NCBI GenBank assembly: GCA_013697955.1
Contig: JACCVV010000009.1
Span: 1 to 64,000, forward strand
Length of the DNA: 64,000 nucleotides
Origin: Tatlockia sp.
Lineage (GTDB): Bacteria; Pseudomonadota; Gammaproteobacteria; Legionellales; Legionellaceae
Direction of reading: 5' to 3'
A model generated the notes under the pieces. The model did no database searches and was not told where the DNA came from. It saw only the letters and a program-made list of their open reading frames with translations. Position numbers and translations under genes: made by a program. The first letter of the stretch is position 1. The number at the start of each line of letters is the position of its first letter. Shown here one piece after another: positions 38,373 through 49,198 of the stretch.

Positions 38373-39284
38373 ATGATAAAACAAAGAACTCCTAAGAAAG
38401 TCATTCAAGCAACGGGGGTTGGTTTACACTCTGGAGAAAAGGTTCTTTTAAAACTGCATCCCGCTCCAATCAATACCGGCATCATCTTCAGGCGAACTGA
38501 TTTAGACCTTTTTGAAATTCCAGCGCTCTATGATCAAGTTGGCAACACCATGCTTTGCACTACTTTGCAACGTGATGGCATTGAGGTTGCAACTGTAGAA
38601 CACCTTCTTTCAGCCTTTGCCGGACTAGGTATAGATAATGCCTATGTGGATGTAAATGCCGCAGAACTACCGATTATGGATGGCAGCGCTGCCCCTTATG
38701 TATTTCTCATTCAATCGGCCGGAATTCGTGAGCAAAGTGCAGCTAAGCGCTTTATTCGTATTTTGAAACCTATCCGCCTTGAAGATAATGATAAATATGT
38801 GCAATTTTTGCCTTATGATGGTTTCAAAGTTTCTTTTACCATTGATTTTGATCATCCTGTTTTTAACGACAAACCACAGACTGCGACCTTTGACCTCTCC
38901 ACCACGTCTTATGTAAAAGAAGTTTGTCGCGCAAGAACCTTCGGCTTTTTATCTGATTATGAAAAATTACGTGAATGTAATTTAGCTAAAGGCGGAAGTT
39001 TAGATAATGCGATTGTTGTCGATGATTACCGTGTTTTAAATGAAGATGGATTACGTTTTGAGTCTGAATTTGTAACTCATAAGGTTCTGGATGCGATTGG
39101 TGATCTTTATCTTTTAGGTTGTGGATTAATTGGTGCTTTTGAAGGTTACAAATCGGGCCACGGTTTAAATAACCGTCTACTACGTGAATTAATGCAACGC
39201 CAGGATGCTTGGGAATATACCTATTTCGACGCAGAAAATTACCAGCCAACTACTGCACCAGATCTTTGTCCTGTTGAAGCCTAG
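38373..39284 (+). CDS. lpxC: UDP-3-O-acyl-N-acetylglucosamine deacetylase
   Basis: LpxC is the zinc enzyme that performs the committed step of lipid A synthesis. The 303-residue protein shows [29 protein letters not shown] (zinc His), [38 protein letters not shown] (zinc His and Asp) and [12 protein letters not shown] (catalytic His). It follows ftsZ, the usual place. LpxC is typically controlled by proteolysis through its C-terminus; the tail here is PDLCPVEA. Confidence 0.98.
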   Translation: MIKQRTPKKVIQATGVGLHSGEKVLLKLHPAPINTGIIFRRTDLDLFEIPALYDQVGNTMLCTTLQRDGIEVATVEHLLSAFAGLGIDNAYVDVNAAELPIMDGSAAPYVFLIQSAGIREQSAAKRFIRILKPIRLEDNDKYVQFLPYDGFKVSFTIDFDHPVFNDKPQTATFDLSTTSYVKEVCRARTFGFLSDYEKLRECNLAKGGSLDNAIVVDDYRVLNEDGLRFESEFVTHKVLDAIGDLYLLGCGLIGAFEGYKSGHGLNNRLLRELMQRQDAWEYTYFDAENYQPTTAPDLCPVEA

Positions 39285-39650
39285 TCATCGACACATAAAA
39301 TAATCTTACTTAATATAAATAGACTTAAATCTTTTCTAATTCTATTTTTAAAAAAATTGAATATCTCCGCAAATCTCTCAATTAATTGCAATTTAAATTT
39401 ATTTGGCAAAGGTTAAAATTTAATCAATTTACAGTTAACCTGCTAGAGTTACTCTAATAACCCTTTTATCTTTCATTTATCTGGATTGATTGGCGAGCAT
39501 AGTTCAAACATCAGAGGTGATTCCTAGATGCTCACGAAGCTTATTTATAGTCTGATTGCTCTATTTTTATAAGGCATAGAACTGACACCTACTTTGAGGC
39601 GTTTTGCTTTATTATTTAACATCATTTATATAAGCTTCTATTCATAAAAT
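39285..39650. other. Gap without a recognised gene (lpxC to DciA-like gene)
   Basis: This is 366 bases of AT-rich sequence between convergent genes. I see no open frame of note, no tRNA, and no hairpin with a T tract. secA, which often follows this point in relatives, is not here. Confidence 0.5.
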
Positions 39651-40088
39651 CTAATCAGACTGATCGCTTGCATCACTGGCTAAATGGTAAAGCGCATCCC
39701 GAAGCGGTATATAGGAACATAGCTCTCCCGCATTTCTTATATTGTTACGAGCAGAATTCGAAAGTAGTTTTTTGCTTAGCGGTTTATTTTGCGGTTTTTT
39801 AGTGTCAAAATTTTCTAGCCCGATTTTTATTGAGGTTAATTGATATAATCCCGCCTTTCTTAACTGGTCGCGTAATTCTGGCAAACGATACCGAAGTTCA
39901 GTAGCCCATGCTGAATTGGTTGCTGTAATGAGTAAACATCCACTATTGAAGGCAGCTACTAAACAATAATTATTCAAGGGTTCAGATAAAACTGATTTGA
40001 CTTTATCGTTTAATTCATCAAGTTCAATCGAACGCCGACAAATATCAAGCAATTGAGCATTCAAACAACGGCTTATTGAGCGAATCAT
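39651..40088 (-). CDS. DUF721/DciA-like protein
   Basis: This 145-residue protein resembles the DUF721 (DciA) family, some members of which recruit the replicative helicase DnaB. The recognisable part is the N-terminal KH-like domain: LNAQLLDICRRSIELDELNDKVKSVL, then YCLVAAFNSGCLLITATNSAWATELRYRLPELRDQLR. The C-terminal tail is polar and probably disordered. In many gammaproteobacteria a DUF721 gene sits between lpxC and secA, and the place here agrees. Function in this organism is inferred from family only. Confidence 0.8.
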   Translation of the reverse strand: MIRSISRCLNAQLLDICRRSIELDELNDKVKSVLSEPLNNYCLVAAFNSGCLLITATNSAWATELRYRLPELRDQLRKAGLYQLTSIKIGLENFDTKKPQNKPLSKKLLSNSARNNIRNAGELCSYIPLRDALYHLASDASDQSD

Positions 40089-40176
40089 AGTCGGTTTATC
40101 CGTAGAAAAAAGCTAGCATAGCAAATTTCTCTTATCTGCAATATGATAAGCGGAATATTTAGCGAAGAGGAACGAA

Positions 40177-40599
40177 ATGGAAGATAGCGATATAGTGTAT
40201 TTTGCGAGGCTCCATTGGATTTTGTTTTTATGGCCTGTGGTTCTGATCTGCTTAGCCATGATAATAGGTATAGAATTTACCCAATTAAAAGAAGTAGCTC
40301 TCCTCTTTGTTGTTTTTTCATTAGTATGGATAGGAATGACTTGGATTACCTACCATTTTTCTTCTTTAACAATTAAAAAGAAACAAGTCATCCTTCGCAC
40401 AGGTATGCTTGTTAGACAAACTATTGATATTCCTTTGGGTAAGATTGAAACAATCGATATTAGACAATCATTATTCGGCAGTATGTTCAAATACGGTACT
40501 TTAATTATTACAGGCACCGGTGGTACGCGTCATATGATTGATTATCTAGACAAACCGCTTACCTGTAGACGTTATATAGAACAGCTAATGCATGATTAA
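40177..40599 (+). CDS. Membrane protein with bacterial PH domain
   Basis: The 140-residue protein has two N-terminal membrane helices (about residues 12-30 and 37-57) followed by a bPH2/DUF304-type domain with YHFSSLTIKKKQVILRTG, IPLGKIETIDIRQSLFGSMFKYGTL and IITGTGG. Members of this family are small membrane proteins of mostly unknown role. The next gene follows after 19 bases, so the two may be co-transcribed, but no functional link is evident. Confidence 0.8.
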   Translation: MEDSDIVYFARLHWILFLWPVVLICLAMIIGIEFTQLKEVALLFVVFSLVWIGMTWITYHFSSLTIKKKQVILRTGMLVRQTIDIPLGKIETIDIRQSLFGSMFKYGTLIITGTGGTRHMIDYLDKPLTCRRYIEQLMHD

Positions 40600-40618
40600 T
40601 TAACTCTATAGAGAAAAT

Positions 40619-41644
40619 ATGAAAGTTATCGATTTGCGTAGTGATACGGTCACTAAACCCAGTAAAGCAATGCTCACCTCAATGTTAAAGGCTAGCTTAG
40701 GGGACGATGTTTTCGGGGAAGACCCTACTATAAACCAGTTAGAGCTCATGCTAGCTGACAAAACAGGTATGGAAGCGGCCATCTTCGCACCTACCGGTAC
40801 GCAATCTAATTTAATGGGATTAATGGCACATTGCGAGCGGGGTGATGAATATATCGTCGGGCAAACGGCGCACACTTACATGTGGGAAGGTGGCGGAGCT
40901 GCGGTATTAGGCTCAATTCAACCACAGCCACTGGATTGTAATAAAGATGGCAGCCTGCCTCTCGATAAAGTTGCAAAGTCAATTAAAGCTATTGATATTC
41001 ATCACCCTCGTACTAAATTACTCTGCCTTGAAAATACAAGTGCTGGAAAAGTGTTACCACTCAATTATTTAAATGAGGTAAATGCATTTTGTAAAAAACA
41101 TGAGCTAAAAAGTCATTTAGATGGAGCACGAGCTTACAATGCAGCCATAAAATTAGGAGTAGATCTTAAAGATATAAGCACAAAATTTGACTCCATTTCA
41201 ATCTGCCTTTCCAAAGGTTTGGGAGCTCCTGTTGGCTCAGTTTTATGTGGCTCTTCCGAATTGATTTCCAAAGCAAGACGTTGGCGCAAAGTCCTCGGTG
41301 GGGGTATGCGACAAGCAGGAATATTAGCGGCTGCCGGTATATATGCCCTGGAGCATAATATAGCCCGCTTAAAAGAAGATCACGAAAATGCTAATTTTTT
41401 TGCAACGTCTTTAGTTGAGCTTGATGAAATAGAAATCGATCTTGAAGATGTGCAAACCAATATGGTCTTTATTAGAGTTAAAAAAAATTACTCTGACCTA
41501 CAAAAACATTTATATTCAAAAGGCATTTTGGTTCCCCAAAAACCACGTAATACAGGTTTAGTTAGATTAGTTACTCATCTGGATATTGAGCGTGAAGATA
41601 TCTTATCAGTTTTAAAAGAGATTAAATTTTATTTCTCAAAATGA
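40619..41644 (+). CDS. ltaE: Low-specificity L-threonine aldolase
   Basis: This PLP enzyme splits L-threonine or L-allo-threonine to glycine and acetaldehyde. The 341-residue protein has DLRSDTVTKPSKAM at the N-terminus, GDDVFGEDPTINQLE, FAPTGTQSNLMGLM, HLDGARAYNAA and SICLSKGLGAPVGSVL, where Lys199 would bind PLP. The C-terminal domain is complete and the length is usual. It sits just downstream of the PH-domain gene and has no other pathway partner nearby. Confidence 0.95.
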   Translation: MKVIDLRSDTVTKPSKAMLTSMLKASLGDDVFGEDPTINQLELMLADKTGMEAAIFAPTGTQSNLMGLMAHCERGDEYIVGQTAHTYMWEGGGAAVLGSIQPQPLDCNKDGSLPLDKVAKSIKAIDIHHPRTKLLCLENTSAGKVLPLNYLNEVNAFCKKHELKSHLDGARAYNAAIKLGVDLKDISTKFDSISICLSKGLGAPVGSVLCGSSELISKARRWRKVLGGGMRQAGILAAAGIYALEHNIARLKEDHENANFFATSLVELDEIEIDLEDVQTNMVFIRVKKNYSDLQKHLYSKGILVPQKPRNTGLVRLVTHLDIEREDILSVLKEIKFYFSK

Positions 41645-41694
41645 ATATTCACTCTGTAAATTAAAATTTGATTTCTTTGTGAATGAATCAAGTG

Positions 41695-41722
41695 TTGTAA
41701 ACAATTTTACTAAACCTATAAT
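41695..41722 (+). promoter_or_regulatory. Sigma-70-type promoter upstream of the 145-residue unknown gene
   Basis: TTGTAA (41695-41700) and a perfect TATAAT (41717-41722) are 16 bases apart. The start codon is about 80 bases downstream, leaving an untranslated leader of about 75 bases. Confidence 0.5.
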
Positions 41723-41806
41723 AATATTGTTATCGATTTAATTTCTTTTATTTTACTGCAACATTTTATAAACTAAGGGCGACTCAGGGAATTATAAGAG
41801 GACGGG

Positions 41807-42244
41807 ATGAGAAAAATTCAAACGGAGAGGAAGCTTTTTGAATTATTAGGATTTAAGTTTTTTGTATTCGAAAATTTCAAAGATACTGATTTAAATATCG
41901 ATGATAAATCCATTTATAAATTTGAAGATAAGGACAAACTGGTTGATATTTTTGCTTCTAAAAAATTCTTCGATATTTGGTCGGATAATAGGCGCTTAAA
42001 TTCAAATCTAATATGTGCCTGTGAAGGGAATCTAAACTTGGTTGTCGCTTTTCTACATCAATTAGGCATAAAAGAGGAGGCCTATTCTACATCAAATTGT
42101 GGAAAACTAGGTGAACCTTCTGTGCTCTATCTCTCTAAAGAGTCTATGTATGCTTTTATACAAAGCTTGGGTTCTGCATTAACTTCAAAGAAATTCTTAT
42201 CAACTGCTTTTTTTAGCTCCCAAGGTAGTATCAATGCGCCTTAA
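41807..42244 (+). CDS. Unknown protein of 145 residues
   Basis: This is a small, soluble-looking protein rich in Lys, Asp, Phe and Ser, with no signal peptide or membrane segment. The N-terminal half is charged (FKDTDLNIDDKSIYKFEDKDK); the C-terminal half has LICACEGNLNLVVAFLHQLGIK and a Ser/Phe-rich tail. I recognise no family. AGAGGACGGG precedes the start, and there is a good promoter and a terminator-like hairpin, so it is likely a real monocistronic gene. Composition resembles other Legionella-private genes. Confidence 0.7.
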   Translation: MRKIQTERKLFELLGFKFFVFENFKDTDLNIDDKSIYKFEDKDKLVDIFASKKFFDIWSDNRRLNSNLICACEGNLNLVVAFLHQLGIKEEAYSTSNCGKLGEPSVLYLSKESMYAFIQSLGSALTSKKFLSTAFFSSQGSINAP

Positions 42245-42293
42245 AAAGCATCAAATTAGTAGTGATTTTTTTATTTAAATGTAGATAAAATTG

Positions 42294-42324
42294 CTTATGC
42301 CTTCCTTATTTAGAAAGGCATAAG
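42294..42324. terminator. Bidirectional hairpin between convergent genes
   Basis: A ten-base-pair stem, CTTATGCCTT/AAGGCATAAG with an 11-base loop, lies between the stop codons of the 145-residue unknown gene and the desaturase. T-rich stretches flank it on the minus strand. Confidence 0.55.
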
Positions 42325-42331
42325 AATGATT

Positions 42332-43510
42332 TCAGAGTTTAGCAGGCTGTTGAACATAGCCTTTTATCTGAATAGCGAACTGGCGCAAAACGTCCAGACC
42401 AGATTCCTCTGCCTGTTTACACCATTGTTGCAAGGCGTCTACTAACTCTTTCTGCGAGCTAGCCGTTTTTAACCAAATATTTTGTAAGGATTGCCGGTAA
42501 TTATAAACCTCACGCAGCTGCTCATTCTGCTCCAAAATAACTTGAAGTCGAGATTTTGCTTTTGGCGATAATAAAATATCCTGACGACGAAATAAGGCAC
42601 CAGCTCTCTGAAATAAGTGCTTGTTAGCCTTATTAGCATTCCGTTCTTTTTGCAAAATGGGTCGTACTACACGGTTATAATACTGGGACATAATATGAAA
42701 TCGATTCCCAATTACAGCTTTCACAGTTTCACGATCGACCTGTGATTTACCAACTTCCTGCTTCAATATAGGGGGTAGTTTTTTGACCTTTGCCAAACCT
42801 AGGAAAGACAGACAACGAATGTACATCCAACCAATATCAAATTCCCACCATTTTATTGAAAATTTGGCAGATGATGCAAAGGTATGGTGATTATTATGTA
42901 ACTCTTCACCGCCTATCCAAAAAGCCCATGGAATCATATTAGTTGAAGCATCCGGACATTCGAAATTTCTATAACCAAAATGATGCCCCACTCCATTGAT
43001 TACCCCTGCTGCATGAATAGGAATCCATATCATTTGAATAGCCCAAATTGTAATTCCCGGCAACCCAAAAAGGAGAATATCGATAAGGAACATTAACATG
43101 ATGCCTTTGGAAGATAAGCGGGTATAGACATTATGTTCAAGCCAATCATTAGGCGTTCCATGTGAGTATTTGCTGATCATGTCTTTATCTTTAGACGCTT
43201 CTTTATACAATTCAGCGCCCTGCCAGAATACCTTTTTCAAGCCCAGAACTTTTGGACTATGCGGATCGCCTTCCACATCTGTAGTAGCATGATGTTTTCG
43301 ATGTATAGCTACCCACTGCGCGGTGACCATACCGGTTGTTAACCATAGCCAAAAGCGGAAAAAATGACTAACAATAGGGTGAAGGGTCAGTGCACGATGT
43401 GTTTGATGTCTATGTAAATAAATTGTGACTGCGGCGATAGTAATCTGAGTAAGCACAATGGTAGCTAGTACATACCCCCAAAACGACAGGTTTAAAGCGC
43501 CATAAATCAT
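42332..43510 (-). CDS. Acyl-CoA/acyl-lipid delta-9 desaturase
   Basis: This membrane di-iron desaturase is predicted to introduce a cis double bond into fatty acids. Start at 43510 is chosen because GGAG lies five bases upstream; the frame is open to 43597 without such a site. The 392-residue product has the three histidine boxes: HRHQTH at 33-38, HRKHHA at 70-75 and HNNHH near 203. Hydrophobic helices lie between them. It has an unusually long helical C-terminal extension (from about 255) rich in Gln and Arg, beyond the core of the family. Confidence 0.9.
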   Translation of the reverse strand: MIYGALNLSFWGYVLATIVLTQITIAAVTIYLHRHQTHRALTLHPIVSHFFRFWLWLTTGMVTAQWVAIHRKHHATTDVEGDPHSPKVLGLKKVFWQGAELYKEASKDKDMISKYSHGTPNDWLEHNVYTRLSSKGIMLMFLIDILLFGLPGITIWAIQMIWIPIHAAGVINGVGHHFGYRNFECPDASTNMIPWAFWIGGEELHNNHHTFASSAKFSIKWWEFDIGWMYIRCLSFLGLAKVKKLPPILKQEVGKSQVDRETVKAVIGNRFHIMSQYYNRVVRPILQKERNANKANKHLFQRAGALFRRQDILLSPKAKSRLQVILEQNEQLREVYNYRQSLQNIWLKTASSQKELVDALQQWCKQAEESGLDVLRQFAIQIKGYVQQPAKL

Positions 43511-43716
43511 AAATTCTCCATTCAATATTGAATTAATCGCCTGTATCGTGAAAGACTTCAGGCTACGGTAGGTACCAACAATCGATAAAGATAGCAAATT
43601 ACCCGGCCATATTTCAATAATACCACAAAATGAACAATCCGCATTGCATCAAAGCCAGTTGTAGACGATAATTTTTATACAAGACAGCGTTTTATAGCCT
43701 CCCTGAGGGTGCAATT

Positions 43717-43959
43717 ATGAAGGAAAAAGTGAAGCAAGGACTTGAAAAGATTATTCCTTTTTTAATTTTAGGGGTAGCAATTGCATTTCTGCTAGGTGTT
43801 TTTATTGTATTTTCCTATATTTTATTTTGGGGGATTATAGTTGGTGTTGTGATTTGGAGTATTAATGCATTAAAAAATTTAATTCCTCCAACAAAAAATA
43901 TTGATTTATCCGATGAAGAAACTAAGGGAAGAATAATCGAACAAGACGAACGCGAATAA
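43717..43959 (+). CDS. Small membrane protein of unknown function
   Basis: This is an 80-residue protein with a charged N-terminus, one long or two short membrane helices (LILGVAIAFLLGVFIVFSYI and LFWGIIVGVVIWSI), and an acidic tail (DLSDEETKGRIIEQDERE). No family recognised. Its stop overlaps the mutM start by one base (TAATG), so the two are probably co-transcribed. Confidence 0.65.
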   Translation: MKEKVKQGLEKIIPFLILGVAIAFLLGVFIVFSYILFWGIIVGVVIWSINALKNLIPPTKNIDLSDEETKGRIIEQDERE

Positions 43960-44788
43960 TGCCTGAACTGCCAGAGGTAGAAACCACCTGTCGTGGTCTT
44001 AAACCCTACCTGATAAATCAAACTATTCAAGCGGTGATCGTTAGGCATCAACAACTGCGTTTGCCTCTATCATCTGAGCTAAACGACCTTTGTGTAGGGC
44101 GAAAAATTCAGAATGTAAGACGGCGAGCTAAATACTTGATTTTTGAGTTATCAAAAGGTTATTTGCTTAATCACCTAGGTATGTGCGGACATTTGCGCAT
44201 TGTTGATAAAGAGACAGAAGCAGTCAAACATGATCATCTTGATCTTATTCTCTCCAATAATTACGTATTGAGGTACAACGACCCACGTCGCTTCGGACTT
44301 TGGCTTTATCTTTCTGAAACTGAACACCCTGAGGAGCATCGACTGCTAGCCATTTGGGGCCTGAGCCCTTAGATTCCTCTTTTAATGGATCCTATTTATT
44401 TTCGCGTTCAAAAAGTAAAATACAACCGGTAAAATCTTTTCTAATGGCCAATGAAATTGTTGTAGGAGTGGGTAATATTTATGCTACCGAAAGCCTATTT
44501 TTGGCTGGAATCCACCCATCAACTCCTGCTGGTAAAATCAATAAAACTCAATATGACTCTCTAGCTCTGTGCATTAAAGAGGTTCTACAACAAGCTATTG
44601 ATGCAGGAGGAACCACCCTTCGTGATTTTTATGGAAGTGATGGTAAGCCAGGTTATTTCTCTAATCAATTGCAAGTTTATGGTCGAAAAAATCAACTCTG
44701 CCATAGTTGTAATAGCTTAATTCAAGCGATTAAAATCGGTGGACGAAATTCAAATTTTTGCCCAACATGTCAGAAACTGCCACCCTAA
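43959..44788 (+). pseudogene. mutM: Formamidopyrimidine-DNA glycosylase, frameshifted
   Basis: MutM/Fpg removes 8-oxoguanine and other oxidised purines from DNA. The first frame (43959-44372) encodes the N-terminal half, with MPELPEVETT (catalytic Pro2 and Glu3), RRAKYLIFEL, and DPRRFG. It ends early at LLAIWGLSP. The second frame (from about 44354 to 44788) supplies the rest: LGPEPLDSSFNG, VGVGNIYATESLF, AGGTTLRDFYGSDGKPGYF and the zinc finger CHSC...CPTC. A single missing C near 44350 explains it: restoring one C gives LLAHLGPEPLD, the family sequence. Either the gene is inactivated or the base was lost in sequencing. No other lesion is seen. Confidence 0.93.
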
Positions 44789-44894
44789 TAGAGAATGCAA
44801 AACCATTTCCTCTTTTTTGTACTGGGCAAGATTGCATAGTTACAGTATTATAGCTTTTCCGCAAATTTGGGGTTTAACAATTTATACGAATATT

Positions 44895-45632
44895 ATGAAA
44901 ATCAGCAAAGTTCAAACGTTGTGGATCATGTTAGTTTCCGCATTTTTTACTGCAAATACCTGTGGTCGTTCTGTTTTAAAACGATTTTTTGGTAAAACTG
45001 ATCGAGCCTGGGTTGATATGACTCTCGACATCTGGGTGAATCGTGTACTTAACTTGGTTAAAGTAAAATGTAAGGTAGTTAATCCATACAACATTGAACC
45101 TGTGCCCGGTCATCCGACTATTATAATGTGTAATCATAGTAGTCTTTATGATATTCCACTTAGTTTTAAAGCCTTTCCTAAACACTCTATTCGCATGCTT
45201 GCTAAGAAAGAATTATCAAAAATTCCAATTATGGGCAAAGGAATGACTGCTGCGGAATTTCCATTCATCGATCGCAAAAACAAACACCAGGCTATCAAAG
45301 ATTTGGAGCAGGTAAGGCACTTACTAGATTCTGGGATTGTGATGTGGATTGCGCCGGAAGGCACGCGATCTAAAGATGGTAAACTTGCCAAATTTAAAAA
45401 AGGAGCTTTTATCACTGCAATTGCAGCTAAAGCCACTATAATTCCTATTGGTATTCGCGGAGCCTATGACATTTTGCCTGCTCGAACAACCCAATTAAAC
45501 CTCAATCAAACAGCCGAAATACACATCGGTAATCCAATCGATGCCTCAGAATATAGCATTGAAAATCGGGATAATTTAGTGAAAGAGGTTTATGAGTCAA
45601 TTAGAAATCTCGTTGAAGAGCCTTCCACATAA
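44895..45632 (+). CDS. 1-acyl-sn-glycerol-3-phosphate acyltransferase-like protein
   Basis: This is a PlsC-type enzyme predicted to acylate lysophosphatidic acid to phosphatidic acid at the inner membrane. The start is set at ATG 44895 (MKISKVQTLWIML), giving about 246 residues with an N-terminal membrane segment; the open frame upstream overlaps mutM. Motifs are NHSSLYDIP (the HX4D catalytic motif), FPFIDRKN, PEGTRSKDG and IPIGIRGAYD. It follows mutM by about 107 bases. plsC itself may lie elsewhere, so the exact acyl-acceptor preference is not certain. Confidence 0.9.
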   Translation: MKISKVQTLWIMLVSAFFTANTCGRSVLKRFFGKTDRAWVDMTLDIWVNRVLNLVKVKCKVVNPYNIEPVPGHPTIIMCNHSSLYDIPLSFKAFPKHSIRMLAKKELSKIPIMGKGMTAAEFPFIDRKNKHQAIKDLEQVRHLLDSGIVMWIAPEGTRSKDGKLAKFKKGAFITAIAAKATIIPIGIRGAYDILPARTTQLNLNQTAEIHIGNPIDASEYSIENRDNLVKEVYESIRNLVEEPST

Positions 45633-45650
45633 CAATCATAAAAAATTCTA

Positions 45651-47887
<2,237 letters not shown>

Positions 47888-48004
47888 TTAATTGCAACTT
47901 TTGGAAGTCTAGCGTATTGTTGATAGAAAAACTATTGTCTAAACAAAATCCTGATTAGATAACTACTTAGGAAGTTTATCAGGTCAACGAATAGGGAGAT
48001 TTGA

Positions 48005-48781
48005 ATGATTGTTTATAGGCTTATTTTTGGTACATCAGTTCTCTTGCTTAGTGCCTGCGCCCCCAAACCTCAGGTTAGCGAAGGATCGCAAAATTTTGCC
48101 CCTCTCCCTCAATCAAATACGCCTAATATTCCTATTGAAACACCTGCTAATACTCAGACTACAGTTATTAACGGTAAAGCATTAAAAGGTGTGAATAACT
48201 CTTTATATGTCAACGAAACGTTAAACCCGAAAGAACTATCTGCGAAAGCAATGGTTAACAATACTGACAAAATTAAAAAGCATGGAGCTGAAGCAAATTC
48301 ATCAGCATCTAAAATAACTTCATGGGATATTTCAGGAGCCTTAGCTGCTCGGAGTAAGGGCAAGGGTTGGAGTGCTTCATTAAACTGGATCCAACGAGGC
48401 GCTGGCTCTTATCAGTACCGCTTATCCGGTCCAATCGGCAGCGGAACAATCCTAATTACTCGGAGTGGAGGAGTTGTCACACTTCGTGATGGAAGAAAAA
48501 CAACATCTTCTTCCAATGCAGAAACCCTGCTTAAACAGCAAACCGGTGTAAGTCTTCCAGTACCAAACCTCTATTATTGGGCAAGAGGCATACCAGCCCC
48601 AGGAGCAGTCCATGGTACAAAGTATGATGAATCAGGCCGTCTACAAGTATTACAACAATCTGGCTATACAATCGAGTTTCAGCAATATACCTCAGTAGGA
48701 AAGGCAATTCTTCCTACCAGCATTCGACTGCAAGGTAATGGTGTATTTATGAAGTTAATTATCAAAAATTGGCGGGTTTAG
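48005..48781 (+). CDS. lolB: Outer-membrane lipoprotein LolB-like protein
   Basis: LolB accepts lipoproteins from LolA and inserts them in the outer membrane. The 258-residue protein has a lipoprotein signal with LLSAC (Cys18). A long polar linker (to about 105) precedes the LolB core, recognised from SWDISGALAARSKGKGWSAS, WIQRGAGSYQYRLSGPIG, GVSLPVPNLYYWARGIPAP and LPTSIRLQGNG. It is longer than E. coli LolB (about 207) because of the linker. It lies upstream of tRNA-Gln and prs, but ispE, its usual neighbour, is absent. Confidence 0.85.
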   Translation: MIVYRLIFGTSVLLLSACAPKPQVSEGSQNFAPLPQSNTPNIPIETPANTQTTVINGKALKGVNNSLYVNETLNPKELSAKAMVNNTDKIKKHGAEANSSASKITSWDISGALAARSKGKGWSASLNWIQRGAGSYQYRLSGPIGSGTILITRSGGVVTLRDGRKTTSSSNAETLLKQQTGVSLPVPNLYYWARGIPAPGAVHGTKYDESGRLQVLQQSGYTIEFQQYTSVGKAILPTSIRLQGNGVFMKLIIKNWRV

Positions 48782-48794
48782 GTAGAAATATTAC

Positions 48795-48828
48795 GAACAA
48801 CTTCATAGCCTAAACTTTGAAGTTGTTC
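48795..48828 (+). terminator. Hairpin after lolB
   Basis: A perfect 11-base-pair inverted repeat (GAACAACTTCA/TGAAGTTGTTC, 12-base loop) begins 14 bases after the lolB stop. No T run follows, so termination efficiency is uncertain. Confidence 0.45.
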
Positions 48829-48875
48829 ATATGAATAAAAATTGATATAAGAGGTCTTAATTTTAAAAAACGTCG

Positions 48876-48904
48876 TTGACAAGCTAGCCAATACTGTGGA
48901 AAAT
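48876..48904 (+). promoter_or_regulatory. Promoter of tRNA-Gln
   Basis: A perfect TTGACA (48876-48881) is 17 bases before GAAAAT (48899-48904, four of six). The sequence after it is C/G-rich, like the discriminator of stable-RNA promoters. The tRNA begins about 70 bases downstream. Confidence 0.55.
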
Positions 48905-48972
48905 ACGCACCACGTTGCAGCAGTACATAGAGGTTCATTCTTCAACGTTTATTAAAGTAATCTACTAATTAT

Positions 48973-49047
48973 TGGGGTGTCGCCAAGCGGTAAGGCACAG
49001 GGTTTTGATCCCTGCATACCTAGGTTCGAATCCTAGCACCCCAGCCA
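48973..49047 (+). tRNA. tRNA-Gln (anticodon UUG)
   Basis: The 75-base gene folds as a cloverleaf. The acceptor stem is TGGGGTG/CACCCCA, the D arm contains CCAAGCGGTAAGGC, the anticodon stem is CAGGG/CCCTG with loop TTTTGAT and anticodon TTG at 49005-49007, and the T arm is CTAGG-TTCGAAT-CCTAG. The 3' end GCCA includes an encoded CCA. A tRNA-Gln just upstream of prs is a common gammaproteobacterial arrangement. Confidence 0.97.
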
Positions 49048-49069
49048 TTTACTTGTTGATACAAGTAAA
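49048..49069 (+). repeat. Hairpin directly after the tRNA
   Basis: A nine-base-pair stem TTTACTTGT/ACAAGTAAA with loop TGAT begins at the base after the encoded CCA. No T tract follows. It may help tRNA 3' processing or weak termination before prs. Confidence 0.45.
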
Positions 49070-49198
49070 CAGACGGCAGAAGATACCCAAAAAGGATGCG
49101 TTTACCGTATCGCTCAAATAATAATTATATCTTGCTGGCTGTCTTCTGCTTTGTGTTTAAGATATTTTGATTAAAACCAATCTGAAGGCTTTTTGCGC

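Noticed and set aside
44354-44788. Separate gene starting with TTG at 44354
   Set aside because: The product is the C-terminal half of MutM and continues from the preceding frame, so it is part of one frameshifted gene.
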